64,000 nucleotides of DNA from an uncultured Bacteroidia bacterium (GCA_902769525.1 CACXPG010000005.1:1-64000), one strand, 5' to 3'; positions 16,709-26,504 are shown, counted from the stretch's first letter. Numbers and translations: made by a program. Notes: generated by a model not told the origin, from the sequence alone.

Positions 16709-18673
16709 ATGAAAAAGATTTTCACTATAATTCTCGTTGCAATGTTGGGTTTCTTCTCAACAGGTTGCGACCACTATCTGGATGTGAACAAGAACATCGA
16801 CGCACCAGATGAGCAGCAGCTCCCTGACTACCTGTATCTCGCAGGTGTCGAGTCTGCTCTGCAGGGTCTGTACTGGGACATCAGGGCTACCGGTCCTATG
16901 ACCCAGATGTTTGGCACCAGTTCCTACACGGGATTCTGCAACTACTACTGGACTCCTTCCGATTCAGGTGGAGAAATGTGGAGGGTTGTTTACTGGCTTC
17001 AGGGAAAGAACCTGGAGAACATGATCAGGGATGCTACAGCTCAGGAACGCTGGACACTGGCCGGTATCGGTTGGGTGCTCAAGGCTCACTCCTGGGATGT
17101 ACTTACCAAAGAGGTTGGCGAAATGCCTTGTCAGCAGGCTTTCGAGCCGGGCAGACTGTCTTTCGACTATGACTACCAGCCTCTCATCTATGATTCAGTA
17201 CGTGCATGGGCTGAAAGAGGTATCGAATACCTCGAGAGGTCAGATGCTAACAATTATGCAAATACCCTCAAGGAAAGTGACGTTATCTATCATGGCGACA
17301 AGGCTAAATGGATCAAGTTCGGACACGGCGTTATCTGCCGTCAGCTGGCTTCCCTTACTAGAAAGAGCGACTTCGTTTCCAAGTATGCCAACGACCTGAT
17401 CGCCCACGGAAAGCTCGCAATGCAGACTCTCGACGACGACTGCGTTCTGCAGACTCCAGGTGGCGGACCACAGGCTAAGTTCAATGCTTACAACAACTTC
17501 TGGAACCCAACCAGAGGAAACATGGCAAACTCATACTGGCAGGGCGAATACATCGTGGACATCATGTGCGGTAAGGTTCCTCTCTATAACCACGAGACTG
17601 GTAACAGAGAAGAGACTCACAAGGCTGACGGCCGTGCGTGGTACTATCCTTACGAGCTGAACCCTAAGCAGATCATCTGCGACACCATGGTAGAGGTTAC
17701 AGGTCACTTTGACCCTCGTTCTGCTGCCAAGCTGTCTACACGTGATGACAGAACTTATGAGGATGTGGCTGATGAGGACTCCGTAAAGATGCTCAAACAT
17801 TTCGGAGCCCGCTTCACTACCCAGAGCGGATACCAGGGATGGAATGCCGGCAACATCTGGGGAAGAAACGGCTATTCCGGAAACTATAACACTGACGGTA
17901 CTGGCCGCTGGCTCTTCCGCGACGACGCTCCTTACATCATCATGACCTCAGCCGAGATCCAGTTCGAGATGGCAGAGGCTTACTGGTGGATGGGCGACAA
18001 GGCCAATGCACTGGCTTGCTGGAAGAAGGGTGTCGAGCTCGACATGAACTTCACCGGCAAGTACCTTTCACCAGGCTCCAAGCTGGCCGGCAAGAACAGC
18101 AAGGGTGAGGACATCTTCGTTGAGAACGGCGCTCGTCCGGGCGGAGACCACATCACCAAGGCTGTTTACGACAAGCTCGCTCAGGAATATCTCAATGGTC
18201 CTTTCGTAGGCGGAATCACTACCTCAACTCTTACCCTCTCCCACATCATGATGCAGAAGTATGTGCACCTGTGGCCTTGGGGAGCTTACGAGGCTTGGGT
18301 GGACCTCAGGAAGTACCACTATGACATCGACTACACCGGCGACTACCCTAGGAAGGGCAACGGCTGGGAGAACACTTACGTGAACCAGAAGTGGGACGAG
18401 GACGATTCCAAGGTATTCAAGGGATTCTATCTGAGACCTGCTCAGGTTGAAGGAAGAAGAAGCGCTTACAACTCTCTGAATGAGGGTGCTCCTGCTTACC
18501 GTATGACTCCTCGCTACAACTCCGAGTACATGTGGAACAAGCAGGCTTTGAGATCTCTGAAGCCAATTCCTGCCCTGATCTACAATCCGGACAACGACAC
18601 TGATACTTACACCAACTATCACTGCTCGATTCCTTGGTTCGCTTATCCTGGCGATATGCCTGAATCACTTTAA
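16709..18673 (+). CDS. SusD/RagB-family outer-membrane lipoprotein
   Basis: 654 residues. A lipoprotein signal has its Cys in LGFFSTGCDHYLDVN (about residue 20), the usual SusD-like opening. The body is rich in Trp and Tyr and helical, matching the SusD-like group with the YWxxxxxLxxMI pattern (WRVVYWLQGKNLENMIRDA). C-terminal TPRxNSEYMWN (TPRYNSEYMWNKQA) is also typical. It acts as the substrate-binding lid over the SusC transporter at the cell surface. It lies between the SusC gene (12-base gap) and a third lipoprotein (3-base gap), so the three genes form one transcript. Length is slightly above the family average. Confidence 0.94.
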   Translation: MKKIFTIILVAMLGFFSTGCDHYLDVNKNIDAPDEQQLPDYLYLAGVESALQGLYWDIRATGPMTQMFGTSSYTGFCNYYWTPSDSGGEMWRVVYWLQGKNLENMIRDATAQERWTLAGIGWVLKAHSWDVLTKEVGEMPCQQAFEPGRLSFDYDYQPLIYDSVRAWAERGIEYLERSDANNYANTLKESDVIYHGDKAKWIKFGHGVICRQLASLTRKSDFVSKYANDLIAHGKLAMQTLDDDCVLQTPGGGPQAKFNAYNNFWNPTRGNMANSYWQGEYIVDIMCGKVPLYNHETGNREETHKADGRAWYYPYELNPKQIICDTMVEVTGHFDPRSAAKLSTRDDRTYEDVADEDSVKMLKHFGARFTTQSGYQGWNAGNIWGRNGYSGNYNTDGTGRWLFRDDAPYIIMTSAEIQFEMAEAYWWMGDKANALACWKKGVELDMNFTGKYLSPGSKLAGKNSKGEDIFVENGARPGGDHITKAVYDKLAQEYLNGPFVGGITTSTLTLSHIMMQKYVHLWPWGAYEAWVDLRKYHYDIDYTGDYPRKGNGWENTYVNQKWDEDDSKVFKGFYLRPAQVEGRRSAYNSLNEGAPAYRMTPRYNSEYMWNKQALRSLKPIPALIYNPDNDTDTYTNYHCSIPWFAYPGDMPESL

Positions 18674-18685
18674 TATATGACAGAT

Positions 18686-19558
18686 ATGAAAAAGTTTAGA
18701 TTTTCTATATTGGCACTTGCCGCTCTGCTTATGCTGGTTGCCTGCAAGAAGCACGACCAGTTCTCTGGCTACCCTATGCACGAGGTTCCAGATGATTGGG
18801 CTGAGATTCAGCTGCACTATTTCGAGCCGGTGAATAACATTGCCGCAAACTACATCGATTCAGTGTTCCTGAACAACCAGCTCTATTCCAGCTCTCGCGG
18901 AAACGGCGTTCTTACTCCTATGAACGGTGTTCCTGGCTATGGCGTAGGAAGATTCTTCGGTGTACAGTCCGGTTCTGTAAACATCAAGCTTTACAGGAAG
19001 GACGAGCTCATCTATGACAAGAACGTGAACCTGGCTCCAGGAAAGCAGGATGTCTGGGTTTACAGACTTGACGTGGAGCCTATCGTTACAGACAACGGTT
19101 ATCCTTACTGGAGCAAGACTCCTCCTGCAACAAGCGCAGGCTGGGGCTCTGACTCAGTGGCTAACGTTATGTTCGTGAACATGCTCTTCGAGGACAATAC
19201 AGATCATCCTACAGTTCCTGCAACCCCTTATCCTGGAAAGCTCAAACTCCAGTATCAGGACAAGAAACTCGATCAGTGGGTTGACGTTGGAGACTATGTA
19301 GGTTTCGGCGAGACCACCGGAAGGTGTGAGGTTAGAGTAAGGAAGCAGGACGGTGTAATCACTGCCGGTTCCGAGACCATTACCTTCAGACTCCTCACCG
19401 AGAGTGGTGACATCATGCAGTATATGGCCGCTTCTGGTTATATGAACTGGCAGTACACTAGAGACCTTGCACTCGGTAGGGCTTACGAGTACATCATCGG
19501 TGGTGTTCGTACAGGACGTTCTCCAAGTACTTCTGTTGTTACCTGGACTTCTCTGTAA
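18686..19558 (+). CDS. Surface lipoprotein of the SusCD locus
   Basis: 290 residues from ATG 18686 (an in-frame ATG at 18677 adds MTD and is less likely). A lipoprotein signal ends at LMLVAC, Cys near residue 20, followed by KKHDQF. The mature part is beta-rich and reads like one or two Ig-type domains resembling DUF4397 (VFLNNQLYSSSRGNGVLTP, YRKDELIYDKNVNLAPGKQ). In Sus-like loci the third gene often encodes a SusE/SusF-like glycan-binding or spacer lipoprotein; this one fits the position but I recognise no binding motif. It ends at a terminator. Confidence 0.7.
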   Translation: MKKFRFSILALAALLMLVACKKHDQFSGYPMHEVPDDWAEIQLHYFEPVNNIAANYIDSVFLNNQLYSSSRGNGVLTPMNGVPGYGVGRFFGVQSGSVNIKLYRKDELIYDKNVNLAPGKQDVWVYRLDVEPIVTDNGYPYWSKTPPATSAGWGSDSVANVMFVNMLFEDNTDHPTVPATPYPGKLKLQYQDKKLDQWVDVGDYVGFGETTGRCEVRVRKQDGVITAGSETITFRLLTESGDIMQYMAASGYMNWQYTRDLALGRAYEYIIGGVRTGRSPSTSVVTWTSL

Positions 19559-19569
19559 AAACGACGATT

Positions 19570-19607
19570 GTTGCTGCAGCATCTGAAAAGGTGCTGTGGC
19601 AACTTTT
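19570..19607 (+). terminator. Terminator after the susCD locus
   Basis: Two stacked stems: gttgc/gcaac outside and cagcatc/ggtgctg inside (one G-U pair), followed by tttta. It lies 12 bases after the stop at 19558. Confidence 0.65.
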
Positions 19608-19698
19608 ATGAACACGGGTTGGAACTGTCTTTGGAACGATATTTGAATCTGTCGTGGAAAGACAGTTCCTTCTGTTTAACTTAAAAACAAATAAGAAG

Positions 19699-20211
19699 AT
19701 GAAAAGATTTTTAATTCTTGCAGTTGCACTCCTTATTGCTCTCCCTAACTTTGCACAGAAGTTGACAAAGGAGGAGAAGGCCGCTCAGCAGAAAGCTCTC
19801 TATGAGACTATGATAAAATCTCTTGAAGAGAAAGATTGGGCTATCGTTCCTACTTCCTATGATAACGAAGGTGTTTCAGAGCAGCTTACCGATAACGGTA
19901 TCTTCATCTCTTATGAGAAGACACATATGTTCATGCAAGGCTGGACTGTATGTGCAAACTCTTATACCAACATCGCAGAGGTAAAGGAGTATGAGGAGAT
20001 AAAGGACAAGAAGGGAATCCTGAAGAAGATTGTTATAGTAGTTCAGGGAAGACACATCCAGGGCAAATATCAGATTACCCTGCCAAAGGTAGACAGTGGC
20101 AATATGGTGGATGTAATATTCCAGCCTTCAAGCGGATCTGCTCGTAAGTTCCAGGGACCTATCGTTCCTTCAAAGGTTGCAGGTTTCTACAAGAAATCCA
20201 ATCCGGAATAA
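19699..20211 (+). CDS. DUF4251 secreted protein
   Basis: 170 residues from ATG 19699 (MKRFLILAVALLIALPNFAQ). The signal peptide ends at FAQ; the in-frame ATG at 19654 gives an implausible extension. The mature region matches DUF4251, a Bacteroidota family of small periplasmic or exported beta-rich proteins of unknown function. A truncated relative survives at 10500-10578. It lies after the terminator of the susCD locus, so it is probably transcribed separately, and its own terminator follows at 20247. Confidence 0.8.
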   Translation: MKRFLILAVALLIALPNFAQKLTKEEKAAQQKALYETMIKSLEEKDWAIVPTSYDNEGVSEQLTDNGIFISYEKTHMFMQGWTVCANSYTNIAEVKEYEEIKDKKGILKKIVIVVQGRHIQGKYQITLPKVDSGNMVDVIFQPSSGSARKFQGPIVPSKVAGFYKKSNPE

Positions 20212-20246
20212 CAGGAAAACTATAAGAGTCCAACTCAAGTTAAATA

Positions 20247-20276
20247 AAAATGGGATGCCGTTTGACATCCCATTTT
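20247..20276. terminator. Bidirectional intrinsic terminator
   Basis: Perfect stem aaaatgggatg (20247-20257) with catcccatttt (20266-20276) and an 8-base loop, between convergent genes. Confidence 0.85.
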
Positions 20277-20296
20277 TACATGCTCTTAAATATCTG

Positions 20297-21826
20297 CTAG
20301 TATAACAGATTGACCCTCTGCATAACTGCATCAAGAGCAACATACAATGCAGTATCGAAACCATCATTGCCGTTTCTTGAATTACAGAGCAATACTCCGT
20401 TAACACCATTGTTGCCTCTTACAATGATTGTTGCCGTACCATTTATGTTTCCGCCATGGTAACTAGCCCAGTTCAAAGTATTGTGGCCTATTCTCCAGCC
20501 GTAGCCGTAACCTCCCTTTCCTGAAGAGGTGTAGTTGGTGTAAACCTTGTCCAGAGTTTCCTTTGAAAGAATATCAGGAACAACGGTTCCGTAATCGATG
20601 GCATTGACAAGTTTCATAAGGCCAACAGGAGAGTTGATTACTGCTCCGCAGGCCGCAACCACATTCATATCGTTACCGTAAGCAGTTCCGCCATACTGAG
20701 CATAGTAAGCACACTCATTAGATCTTCTGCCGCTCTTGTCGCTCTTGGCAATCCATACATCGGTAACACCAGCCTTTGCCTCAACTTTTCTCAAGTAATC
20801 TTCGTAAGTTCCTCCTGTAATTTGTTCAATGATCTGGCCGAGAATACAGTAGCCGAGGTTATAATAAGAGTATGTTTTGCTCCCCGGAGAAATCGAAAGC
20901 ATATACTCTACTCTGGCATTCAAATTCTTGCCTGCAAATCGGCTGTCACTTCCCGGAAAGATAGGATCTGTACCTCCTGTCAAATTGTAGTTCCAGCCAG
21001 TTGTATGGGTAAGCAACTGATGAATGGTTATATCATCCACACCTGACGCATGAGGTCCAGGATATTTGCTGTAGAGAACTCCTTCTGGACGGCCCCTATC
21101 TGGGTCTGCCGGAGCAAATACTTTATCTTCCATAGAAAGCTTGCCTTCTTCATACAGGGTCATTATGCAAAGTGCACACTGGAATTTAGAAACGCTCGCA
21201 AGTCTGAACAGGGTTGTAGGAGTTGTTCTTGTCCAAGGAGAATTGTCGAGAACAGCATATCCGTAACCAGCTTCATATGCAGGCTTTTCGTTCTTGGTAG
21301 TAGCAACGCCTATGCCTGGAATGTTATATTTCTTCATTATGGCATATACTTGAGCATCAGCATTTGCATCTCCATGTCTGACCAGAGCAAAATACTTCTT
21401 GCTGTGTTTGCCGTCTTCAGCAGTTACGGTAACGTCAGTATCTTTTGTATAGTTGGCAGCCGTAACTCCTGAAGTGGCCGCAGAGCCATTAATCTTGACA
21501 GTAGCACCGTTGCTGACTGAAACTGTGGCAACAAGTTTGGTAAGATCTGTTCCTTCTGGAACCGTAATGAGTATGAGATTACGTTCCTGTATTGTTGCTA
21601 TTGTTGCAGACGCATCGGTCTTTATACTAGGATTGCTGATGGCCTTGAACTGGAATGTCTGCAAATCACACTCAGTCGAAGCCGATGGTGTCGGTTTCGG
21701 ATCAGGAGCGATAGGATCGGTTCCGCCACCTTTGCCGCCGCAACTGGAAAGCAAAATCGTTGATGAAGCCAAAAGAACTGACAGAAACAGTACTCTTCCC
21801 TTTTGATAGAATTCTGAAAATTTCAT
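20297..21826 (-). CDS. Serine hydrolase (beta-lactamase/DD-peptidase fold) lipoprotein
   Basis: 509 residues from ATG 21826; an upstream in-frame ATG gives an unlikely N-terminal extension. The lipoprotein signal ends at TILLSSCGGKGGG. A beta-rich N-terminal domain (about 40-140, QTFQFKAISNPSIKTDAS ... VTAEDGKHSKKYFALV) resembles the cadherin-like/DUF5018 domains of Bacteroidota surface proteins. The class C beta-lactamase-like domain has SVSK (Ser nucleophile and Lys), YYNLGY for the Tyr-x-Asn motif and a C-terminal HGGN. It may be an esterase, peptidase or PBP-related enzyme rather than an antibiotic-resistance enzyme. It lies 50 bases after the MG/plug protein gene, in the same AT-rich unit. 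Confidence 0.82.
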   Translation of the reverse strand: MKFSEFYQKGRVLFLSVLLASSTILLSSCGGKGGGTDPIAPDPKPTPSASTECDLQTFQFKAISNPSIKTDASATIATIQERNLILITVPEGTDLTKLVATVSVSNGATVKINGSAATSGVTAANYTKDTDVTVTAEDGKHSKKYFALVRHGDANADAQVYAIMKKYNIPGIGVATTKNEKPAYEAGYGYAVLDNSPWTRTTPTTLFRLASVSKFQCALCIMTLYEEGKLSMEDKVFAPADPDRGRPEGVLYSKYPGPHASGVDDITIHQLLTHTTGWNYNLTGGTDPIFPGSDSRFAGKNLNARVEYMLSISPGSKTYSYYNLGYCILGQIIEQITGGTYEDYLRKVEAKAGVTDVWIAKSDKSGRRSNECAYYAQYGGTAYGNDMNVVAACGAVINSPVGLMKLVNAIDYGTVVPDILSKETLDKVYTNYTSSGKGGYGYGWRIGHNTLNWASYHGGNINGTATIIVRGNNGVNGVLLCNSRNGNDGFDTALYVALDAVMQRVNLLY

Positions 21827-21876
21827 AACTCTTTTATTATTAAAACTATATCTTCCTGTTATTAAAATCCGAACAA

Positions 21877-24423
21877 TCAATATGTGCTCTTACGGTTGAT
21901 CTCCTGCTTGGAGAAAACATATTCTCCATCATTGGTAATACCTTCTATTACGACAGTGTATCTAGAGGTTCCGTCTGATGTATTGAAGTGGAATTTTCCT
22001 TCTCCGCCCTCAATTTTAACATCTGGATTCCAGTAAACCGTAGATCTTCTATCCGTTCCTGATCGGCTGATAGTCTTACCGTTAACATCATATGCCGGAG
22101 AGTAGAAATGCTTAGGCCTCTGCCAGCCCAAAGGATAGCCTTTGGTTACGTTCTTAGGCATACCGGTTCCTGCTGCCGGCTTGGTCTTGATCATTATGAC
22201 AGGGACAATAGTACCGCTACCTCCTTGCATAGGAGAGAATGGAGCAGCATCAGCACCCCTGAGAAAAACGAAGGCTTCAAGCTCATCTACATTATAATGA
22301 TCAAGTTCTGATGAAGAAGTGGCCTGGAAACCATTTACGTAAACTATGATCTCAGTATATTCAGACAAATCCCAATTAGAGGCCTGTGCTGGTATACGGC
22401 AAACAAGCTTCCTCTCTCCGGTAACTGTATCCGTACTGAATCTTATACCCGTACAAGTCTCTATTATATATGTCATTACATCATATCCGATAAATGGCTG
22501 GAGATCTTTTTCTGTCTTCAACTGCCCTTCTTTGAAATACTGGATCGGGAATGGAGACACATTATCCTTGGCCTTGACCATCCTCTGTCCGGTAACATAA
22601 ATTGCATCAAGCTGATAAACTTTTTCTCCTCCTGAATCATAATAATTCTGCAACATATACTTAGCCGTCTGGTCTGAGTAGTTTATCTTCTCTTTTCTTC
22701 TTTGGTAGTTAATGATAGGAGCAAAAGAATCTTCTGTAATTGATGGAATAAAGGATTTCCTTCCACCAGGACTTACTGCGTTTACAATGAACAAGGTAGA
22801 ATCAGGGAAATTCACATCTTTCAATTCAAAGTAACCAGAAGAATCCAACTGACCCATTGCAGTGAATCCGATTGAAGGAGCAACAAAAGAAACAATTGAG
22901 GTGTTGCCCTTTCTCAGCGATGACTTCTTGACTCTTCCGGATACAGTCTGTATATACTCCTTTCCGTAAAGAGGCATCTCATATTGTCCTTTGAAAATCT
23001 TTGAAAGGTCATAGTACTGCCATCCCTGAGTCATCATCAGAAGGTCTACCTCAGCTTCTCTTTCATGTATATCTCGTGAGTCATCAAAATAGCTTTGAGG
23101 ATTTTCTATATAGCCTTTGAGTTCAGAAGAAAGAAGCATATAGGAAACAATATTGTCTTCAGATCCCAAATAAGGAGCATGGCTATCATCGGTAACTGAC
23201 ACAGAGAAATCTCCGTTGACAGAACGCCCAAGGTTGATTGTACATGTTACCGGATCTCTCTGTCCATAAGAAGGTTTGTCTGTCGTCATCTTAACTCCGC
23301 CTTCAGAAATAGGAAGGACAAAGAACGGTCTCTTAGCAAAGATATTACCGCTATTATCAGCGATTGTAGCAACATTCACCCCTTCGCCGAGCTTACTGAT
23401 AGGCAAAGCAAGCTTTTGAGCTGCTGAGAGAGATTTGTGGTAAAATATTTCTGTTCCATCTGACAGGATGAAAAACAAGGAATCTTTGTTCAATCCTTCA
23501 GTAGCATATAGCTCTGCTATAATATTGTCTCCCTGAAAATCAAGGTTAATGATAGCACCAACATTTTCTGCGGCAGGTATTTCAACTTTTTTCTCTACAT
23601 CTCTGTTGTCTTTGATGCGGGCAAAATATTTCATTCCAGGAACTGGCATGAAGACAAACTTACCCATACCTAGATTATTGGTCTTGAACTCAGCCACCTT
23701 GTTACCATGGGCATCTTCTACGATTCCTTCCACATAAGAACCGAAACCAGTCTCATCTACATTCTTGACCCCTATAACCGCCTTTCTGCCGGCAAAATAA
23801 CGACCACTCTCCGGAAGGAACTGGCAATCCAAGTCTTCACGCACCTTCTTTTCTTTCTTGAATGGATTCTGAACCCCCACCTTGGTATAGTCTTCAGTAT
23901 TATCTACTTTATGCTCCACAAGCTCTTTCACATAATTGTCCTTGATAGGGTTGATTACCGTCAACCTCTTACTGTAGATATATTCAGCCGGAAAATTTAG
24001 AGCCCAGTATGGATAAGCCCTCAAAATGGCGCTTCCGGTATTCATGTCGCTGTCAAGAACCACATATCCCTGAAGGATTCCGTCCCTTCTTTTTATCTTG
24101 ACCCTCTGTACCGTCCTGAAAGTCTCATCTACCTTATTGGAATACACGTTCTTGGCATAGTAATAATCCAATAGTTCCACATAGATATAATTGCTCTCCG
24201 GAAATTCGGACATAAGGGAATTGTTGACCAGATAACCCTTGAACCATACCGTATCCCCGACACAGTAAGTCTCCCTGTCTGTCTGGAGATACAGTTTCTC
24301 TGGAGAAAGCAGTTGAGAGAACGCCTTGAAGCGCTCTTCAAGCTTACCTTGGGCAGACATTGTATTGCCACAGAAAATGGCCGCGATGGCTGCAATGACT
24401 GAAATTCTGAAATAATTCTTCAT
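21877..24423 (-). CDS. Large exported protein with MG2-like and TonB-plug-like domains
   Basis: 848 residues from ATG 24423 (MKNYFRISVIAAIAAIFCGN), signal peptide ending at SAQ. The early segment SPEKLYLQTDRETYCVGDTVWFKGYLVN is typical of the alpha-2-macroglobulin MG2-like domains found in many Bacteroidota exported proteins. A carboxypeptidase-regulatory-like part and a plug-like domain follow (YFKEGQLKTEKDLQPFIGYD ... VYVNGFQATSSSELDHYNVDELEAFVFLRGADAAPFSPMQG), where the residues recall the end of a TonB plug, but there is no barrel. The role is unknown; such proteins usually accompany surface or transport loci. A serine hydrolase follows in the same direction. Confidence 0.78.
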   Translation of the reverse strand: MKNYFRISVIAAIAAIFCGNTMSAQGKLEERFKAFSQLLSPEKLYLQTDRETYCVGDTVWFKGYLVNNSLMSEFPESNYIYVELLDYYYAKNVYSNKVDETFRTVQRVKIKRRDGILQGYVVLDSDMNTGSAILRAYPYWALNFPAEYIYSKRLTVINPIKDNYVKELVEHKVDNTEDYTKVGVQNPFKKEKKVREDLDCQFLPESGRYFAGRKAVIGVKNVDETGFGSYVEGIVEDAHGNKVAEFKTNNLGMGKFVFMPVPGMKYFARIKDNRDVEKKVEIPAAENVGAIINLDFQGDNIIAELYATEGLNKDSLFFILSDGTEIFYHKSLSAAQKLALPISKLGEGVNVATIADNSGNIFAKRPFFVLPISEGGVKMTTDKPSYGQRDPVTCTINLGRSVNGDFSVSVTDDSHAPYLGSEDNIVSYMLLSSELKGYIENPQSYFDDSRDIHEREAEVDLLMMTQGWQYYDLSKIFKGQYEMPLYGKEYIQTVSGRVKKSSLRKGNTSIVSFVAPSIGFTAMGQLDSSGYFELKDVNFPDSTLFIVNAVSPGGRKSFIPSITEDSFAPIINYQRRKEKINYSDQTAKYMLQNYYDSGGEKVYQLDAIYVTGQRMVKAKDNVSPFPIQYFKEGQLKTEKDLQPFIGYDVMTYIIETCTGIRFSTDTVTGERKLVCRIPAQASNWDLSEYTEIIVYVNGFQATSSSELDHYNVDELEAFVFLRGADAAPFSPMQGGSGTIVPVIMIKTKPAAGTGMPKNVTKGYPLGWQRPKHFYSPAYDVNGKTISRSGTDRRSTVYWNPDVKIEGGEGKFHFNTSDGTSRYTVVIEGITNDGEYVFSKQEINRKSTY

Positions 24424-24461
24424 AAAAAAATTAACACTATTTGGGTGCAATGTACAAAAAA

Positions 24462-24488
24462 AACGGGGTTGTTGTAATCAACCCCGTT
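24462..24488. terminator. Intrinsic terminator after tsf
   Basis: Perfect 10-base stem aacggggttg (24462-24471) with caaccccgtt (24479-24488). On the minus strand it is followed by a run of eight T. Confidence 0.85.
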
Positions 24489-24508
24489 CAAATAATAGGC
24501 CAAACGGC

Positions 24509-25507
24509 TTAGTCAGAGAGTGAGAATCTGCGGAAGGAAACAACCTTAACCTCAGGGTCCATCCTCTTAAGATACTGTGCAACGGTCTCCTTGCCATCGC
24601 CCAGAGCCAGAACCTGCTCAACAAGGGTCTTTTCCTTGAAGAACTTCTGGAGACGTCCGTTGGCGATGTTCTGGATCATTGCCTCAGGAAGGTTGGCAGC
24701 CTTCTGCTCGGCGGCTTCCTTCATGATCTTGCGGCCCTGCTCAGCCTGCTCAGGAGTGATCCATCCCTTTGCAGTGTTGCTCTCGATGTGCTCTTCGCTG
24801 TCAAAGTGGTTAGGATTCAGACCGGCCTTGCTCAAAGCGGCGTCAACAGCCTTCTTGATGAGCTCTTCCTTGGTCTTGGTTATCGCGATATTCAATTCCT
24901 CGTTCTTTCTCTCCTGAGGAATCTCGTCTGCTGTTACGGCTACAGGATTCATAGCGGTAACCTGCATTGCGATTTCCTTAGCAACATCGTCAGAAACCTT
25001 CTTGCTCATTCCAACGATAGTGGCAACCTTCTGGTTTGAGTGGATGTAGTATCCTACGAAAGGAGCCTCGATCTTCTCATAGCAAGCAACCACGTGCTTC
25101 TCGCCGCTCTTTCCGGTCTGGTCCATAACTGCATCCTCGATAGAGTTGTACTCGCCGATTTTGCAAGCCTTCAGGCCGGCCAGGTCTGCAGGAGTGTTAG
25201 CGATAGCTGCATCTGCAATGCCGTTTGCAAGAGCCTGGAAGCCCTCTGTCTTGGCTACGAAGTCTGTCTCGCAGCCCAGGCAAACCAGTGTGGCAACGGT
25301 CTTGTCTGCGTTAACTCTTGCCAGAACTGCACCCTCGGTGGTCTCTCTGTCAGAACGCTTTGCGGCAATGACCTTGCCCTTTTCCCTAAGAATTTCCTTT
25401 GCTCTGTCGAAGTCGCCCTCAGCCTCGATCAAGGCCTTCTTGCAGTCCATCATGCCGGCCTGCGTCATCTGGCGAAGCTTCATTACATCTGATGCTTTGA
25501 TTTCCAT
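24509..25507 (-). CDS. tsf: Translation elongation factor Ts
   Basis: 332 residues. The UBA-like N-terminus KLRQMTQAGMMDCKKAL and the guanine-exchange core (TLVCLGCETDFVAKTEGFQALA) are diagnostic. EF-Ts reloads EF-Tu with GTP during elongation. It is longer than the E. coli protein (283) because of the C-terminal region. It is the last gene of rplM-rpsI-rpsB-tsf, 21 bases after rpsB, and ends at a strong terminator. Confidence 0.97.
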   Translation of the reverse strand: MEIKASDVMKLRQMTQAGMMDCKKALIEAEGDFDRAKEILREKGKVIAAKRSDRETTEGAVLARVNADKTVATLVCLGCETDFVAKTEGFQALANGIADAAIANTPADLAGLKACKIGEYNSIEDAVMDQTGKSGEKHVVACYEKIEAPFVGYYIHSNQKVATIVGMSKKVSDDVAKEIAMQVTAMNPVAVTADEIPQERKNEELNIAITKTKEELIKKAVDAALSKAGLNPNHFDSEEHIESNTAKGWITPEQAEQGRKIMKEAAEQKAANLPEAMIQNIANGRLQKFFKEKTLVEQVLALGDGKETVAQYLKRMDPEVKVVSFRRFSLSD

Positions 25508-25528
25508 AATAAAATCTCCCCTGTTTAA

Positions 25529-26398
25529 TTATTCAGCTTTTGGCTCAGCCTTCTTTGCAGGCTTGGCATCGTCTGTATTAACTTTTCTTCTTGGGCGGAT
25601 TCTCTTTCCCTCAGGCATAGAATCGGAAGCCTTCTTCTCGTTCTCAGCCTTTGCGAGATCCTTTTCCTTTGCTCTCTTCTCTTCTTCAGCGGCCATCTTC
25701 TCCTTCTCGAGCTTTCTCTCCTCGAGACCTTCAGCGATAGCGCCGCAGAGCGCGCTTACAACAACTGCAACACTCTTTGCTGCATCGTCGTTAGCAGGAA
25801 TTACATAATCAATTGGAGTTGGGTCGCAGCAAGTGTCAACCATCGCGATAACAGGAATATTCAGTCTCTTGGCCTCCTTTACGGCATTGGCCTCTTTCTG
25901 AACATCAACAACAAACAGTGCTGACGGGAGACGGCTCATGTCTGCTATGGAACCTAAGTTCTTCTCCAATTTTGCTCTCTGACGGTCGATCTGGAGTTTC
26001 TCTCTCTTTGCAAGAGTCTCGTAGGTACCGTCTGTCTTCATCTTGTCAATGGTATTCATCTTCTTGACAGCCTTGCGGATTGTCGGGAAGTTTGTAAGCA
26101 TACCACCTGGCCATCTTTCAGTTACATATGGCATATTCACGGCTTTGGCCTGCTCCGCGATAATGTCTTTGGCCTGCTTCTTTGTTGCGACAAAAAGAAC
26201 TCTGCGTCCGCTGCGGGCCAGGTTCTTCATCATAGCTGCCGCGTCATCAATCATAAGCACGGTCTTGTGCAGGTCGATAATATGGATTCCGTTCTTCTCC
26301 ATGAAGATATAAGGAGCCATCTTAGGATTCCATTTCCTCTTCAGGTGTCCGAAGTGTGCGCCTGCCTCTAATAATTCTTGGAAATTTGTTCTTGGCAT
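25529..26398 (-). CDS. rpsB: 30S ribosomal protein S2
   Basis: 289 residues. The opening LLEAGAHFGHLKRKWNPKMAPYIF and the central VTERWPGGMLTNFPTIRK are invariant S2 landmarks. After the globular part (about residue 230) comes an unusually long Lys/Glu/Ala-rich tail with RIRPRRKVNTDD, as in other Bacteroidota. It lies 191 bases after rpsI, the only large gap in this operon, and that gap holds a hairpin that could be a leader. Confidence 0.97.
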   Translation of the reverse strand: MPRTNFQELLEAGAHFGHLKRKWNPKMAPYIFMEKNGIHIIDLHKTVLMIDDAAAMMKNLARSGRRVLFVATKKQAKDIIAEQAKAVNMPYVTERWPGGMLTNFPTIRKAVKKMNTIDKMKTDGTYETLAKREKLQIDRQRAKLEKNLGSIADMSRLPSALFVVDVQKEANAVKEAKRLNIPVIAMVDTCCDPTPIDYVIPANDDAAKSVAVVVSALCGAIAEGLEERKLEKEKMAAEEEKRAKEKDLAKAENEKKASDSMPEGKRIRPRRKVNTDDAKPAKKAEPKAE

Positions 26399-26471
26399 TT
26401 TAATAACCTTTAATGCTTTTTGTTAATCTTTTTCTTTTGCCCGACTTTCAACCGTCAGGCCTCTTTTCATC

Positions 26472-26504
26472 AATCCCCGGGTAGTGTCTTCAATCCCTGG
26501 GATT
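26472..26504 (-). promoter_or_regulatory. Hairpin in the rpsI-rpsB spacer, possible rpsB leader
   Basis: A 10-base stem with one mismatch (aatccccggg at 26472-26481, ccctgggatt at 26495-26504) lies about 75 bases before rpsB in a 191-base spacer. It may be an attenuating or autoregulatory structure or a processing site; the spacer has no strong -7 box on the minus strand. Confidence 0.35.

Noticed and set aside
20297-21826. Antibiotic-resistance beta-lactamase
   Set aside because: The motifs place it in the broad serine hydrolase group with an added beta domain; nothing specific to resistance enzymes is seen.
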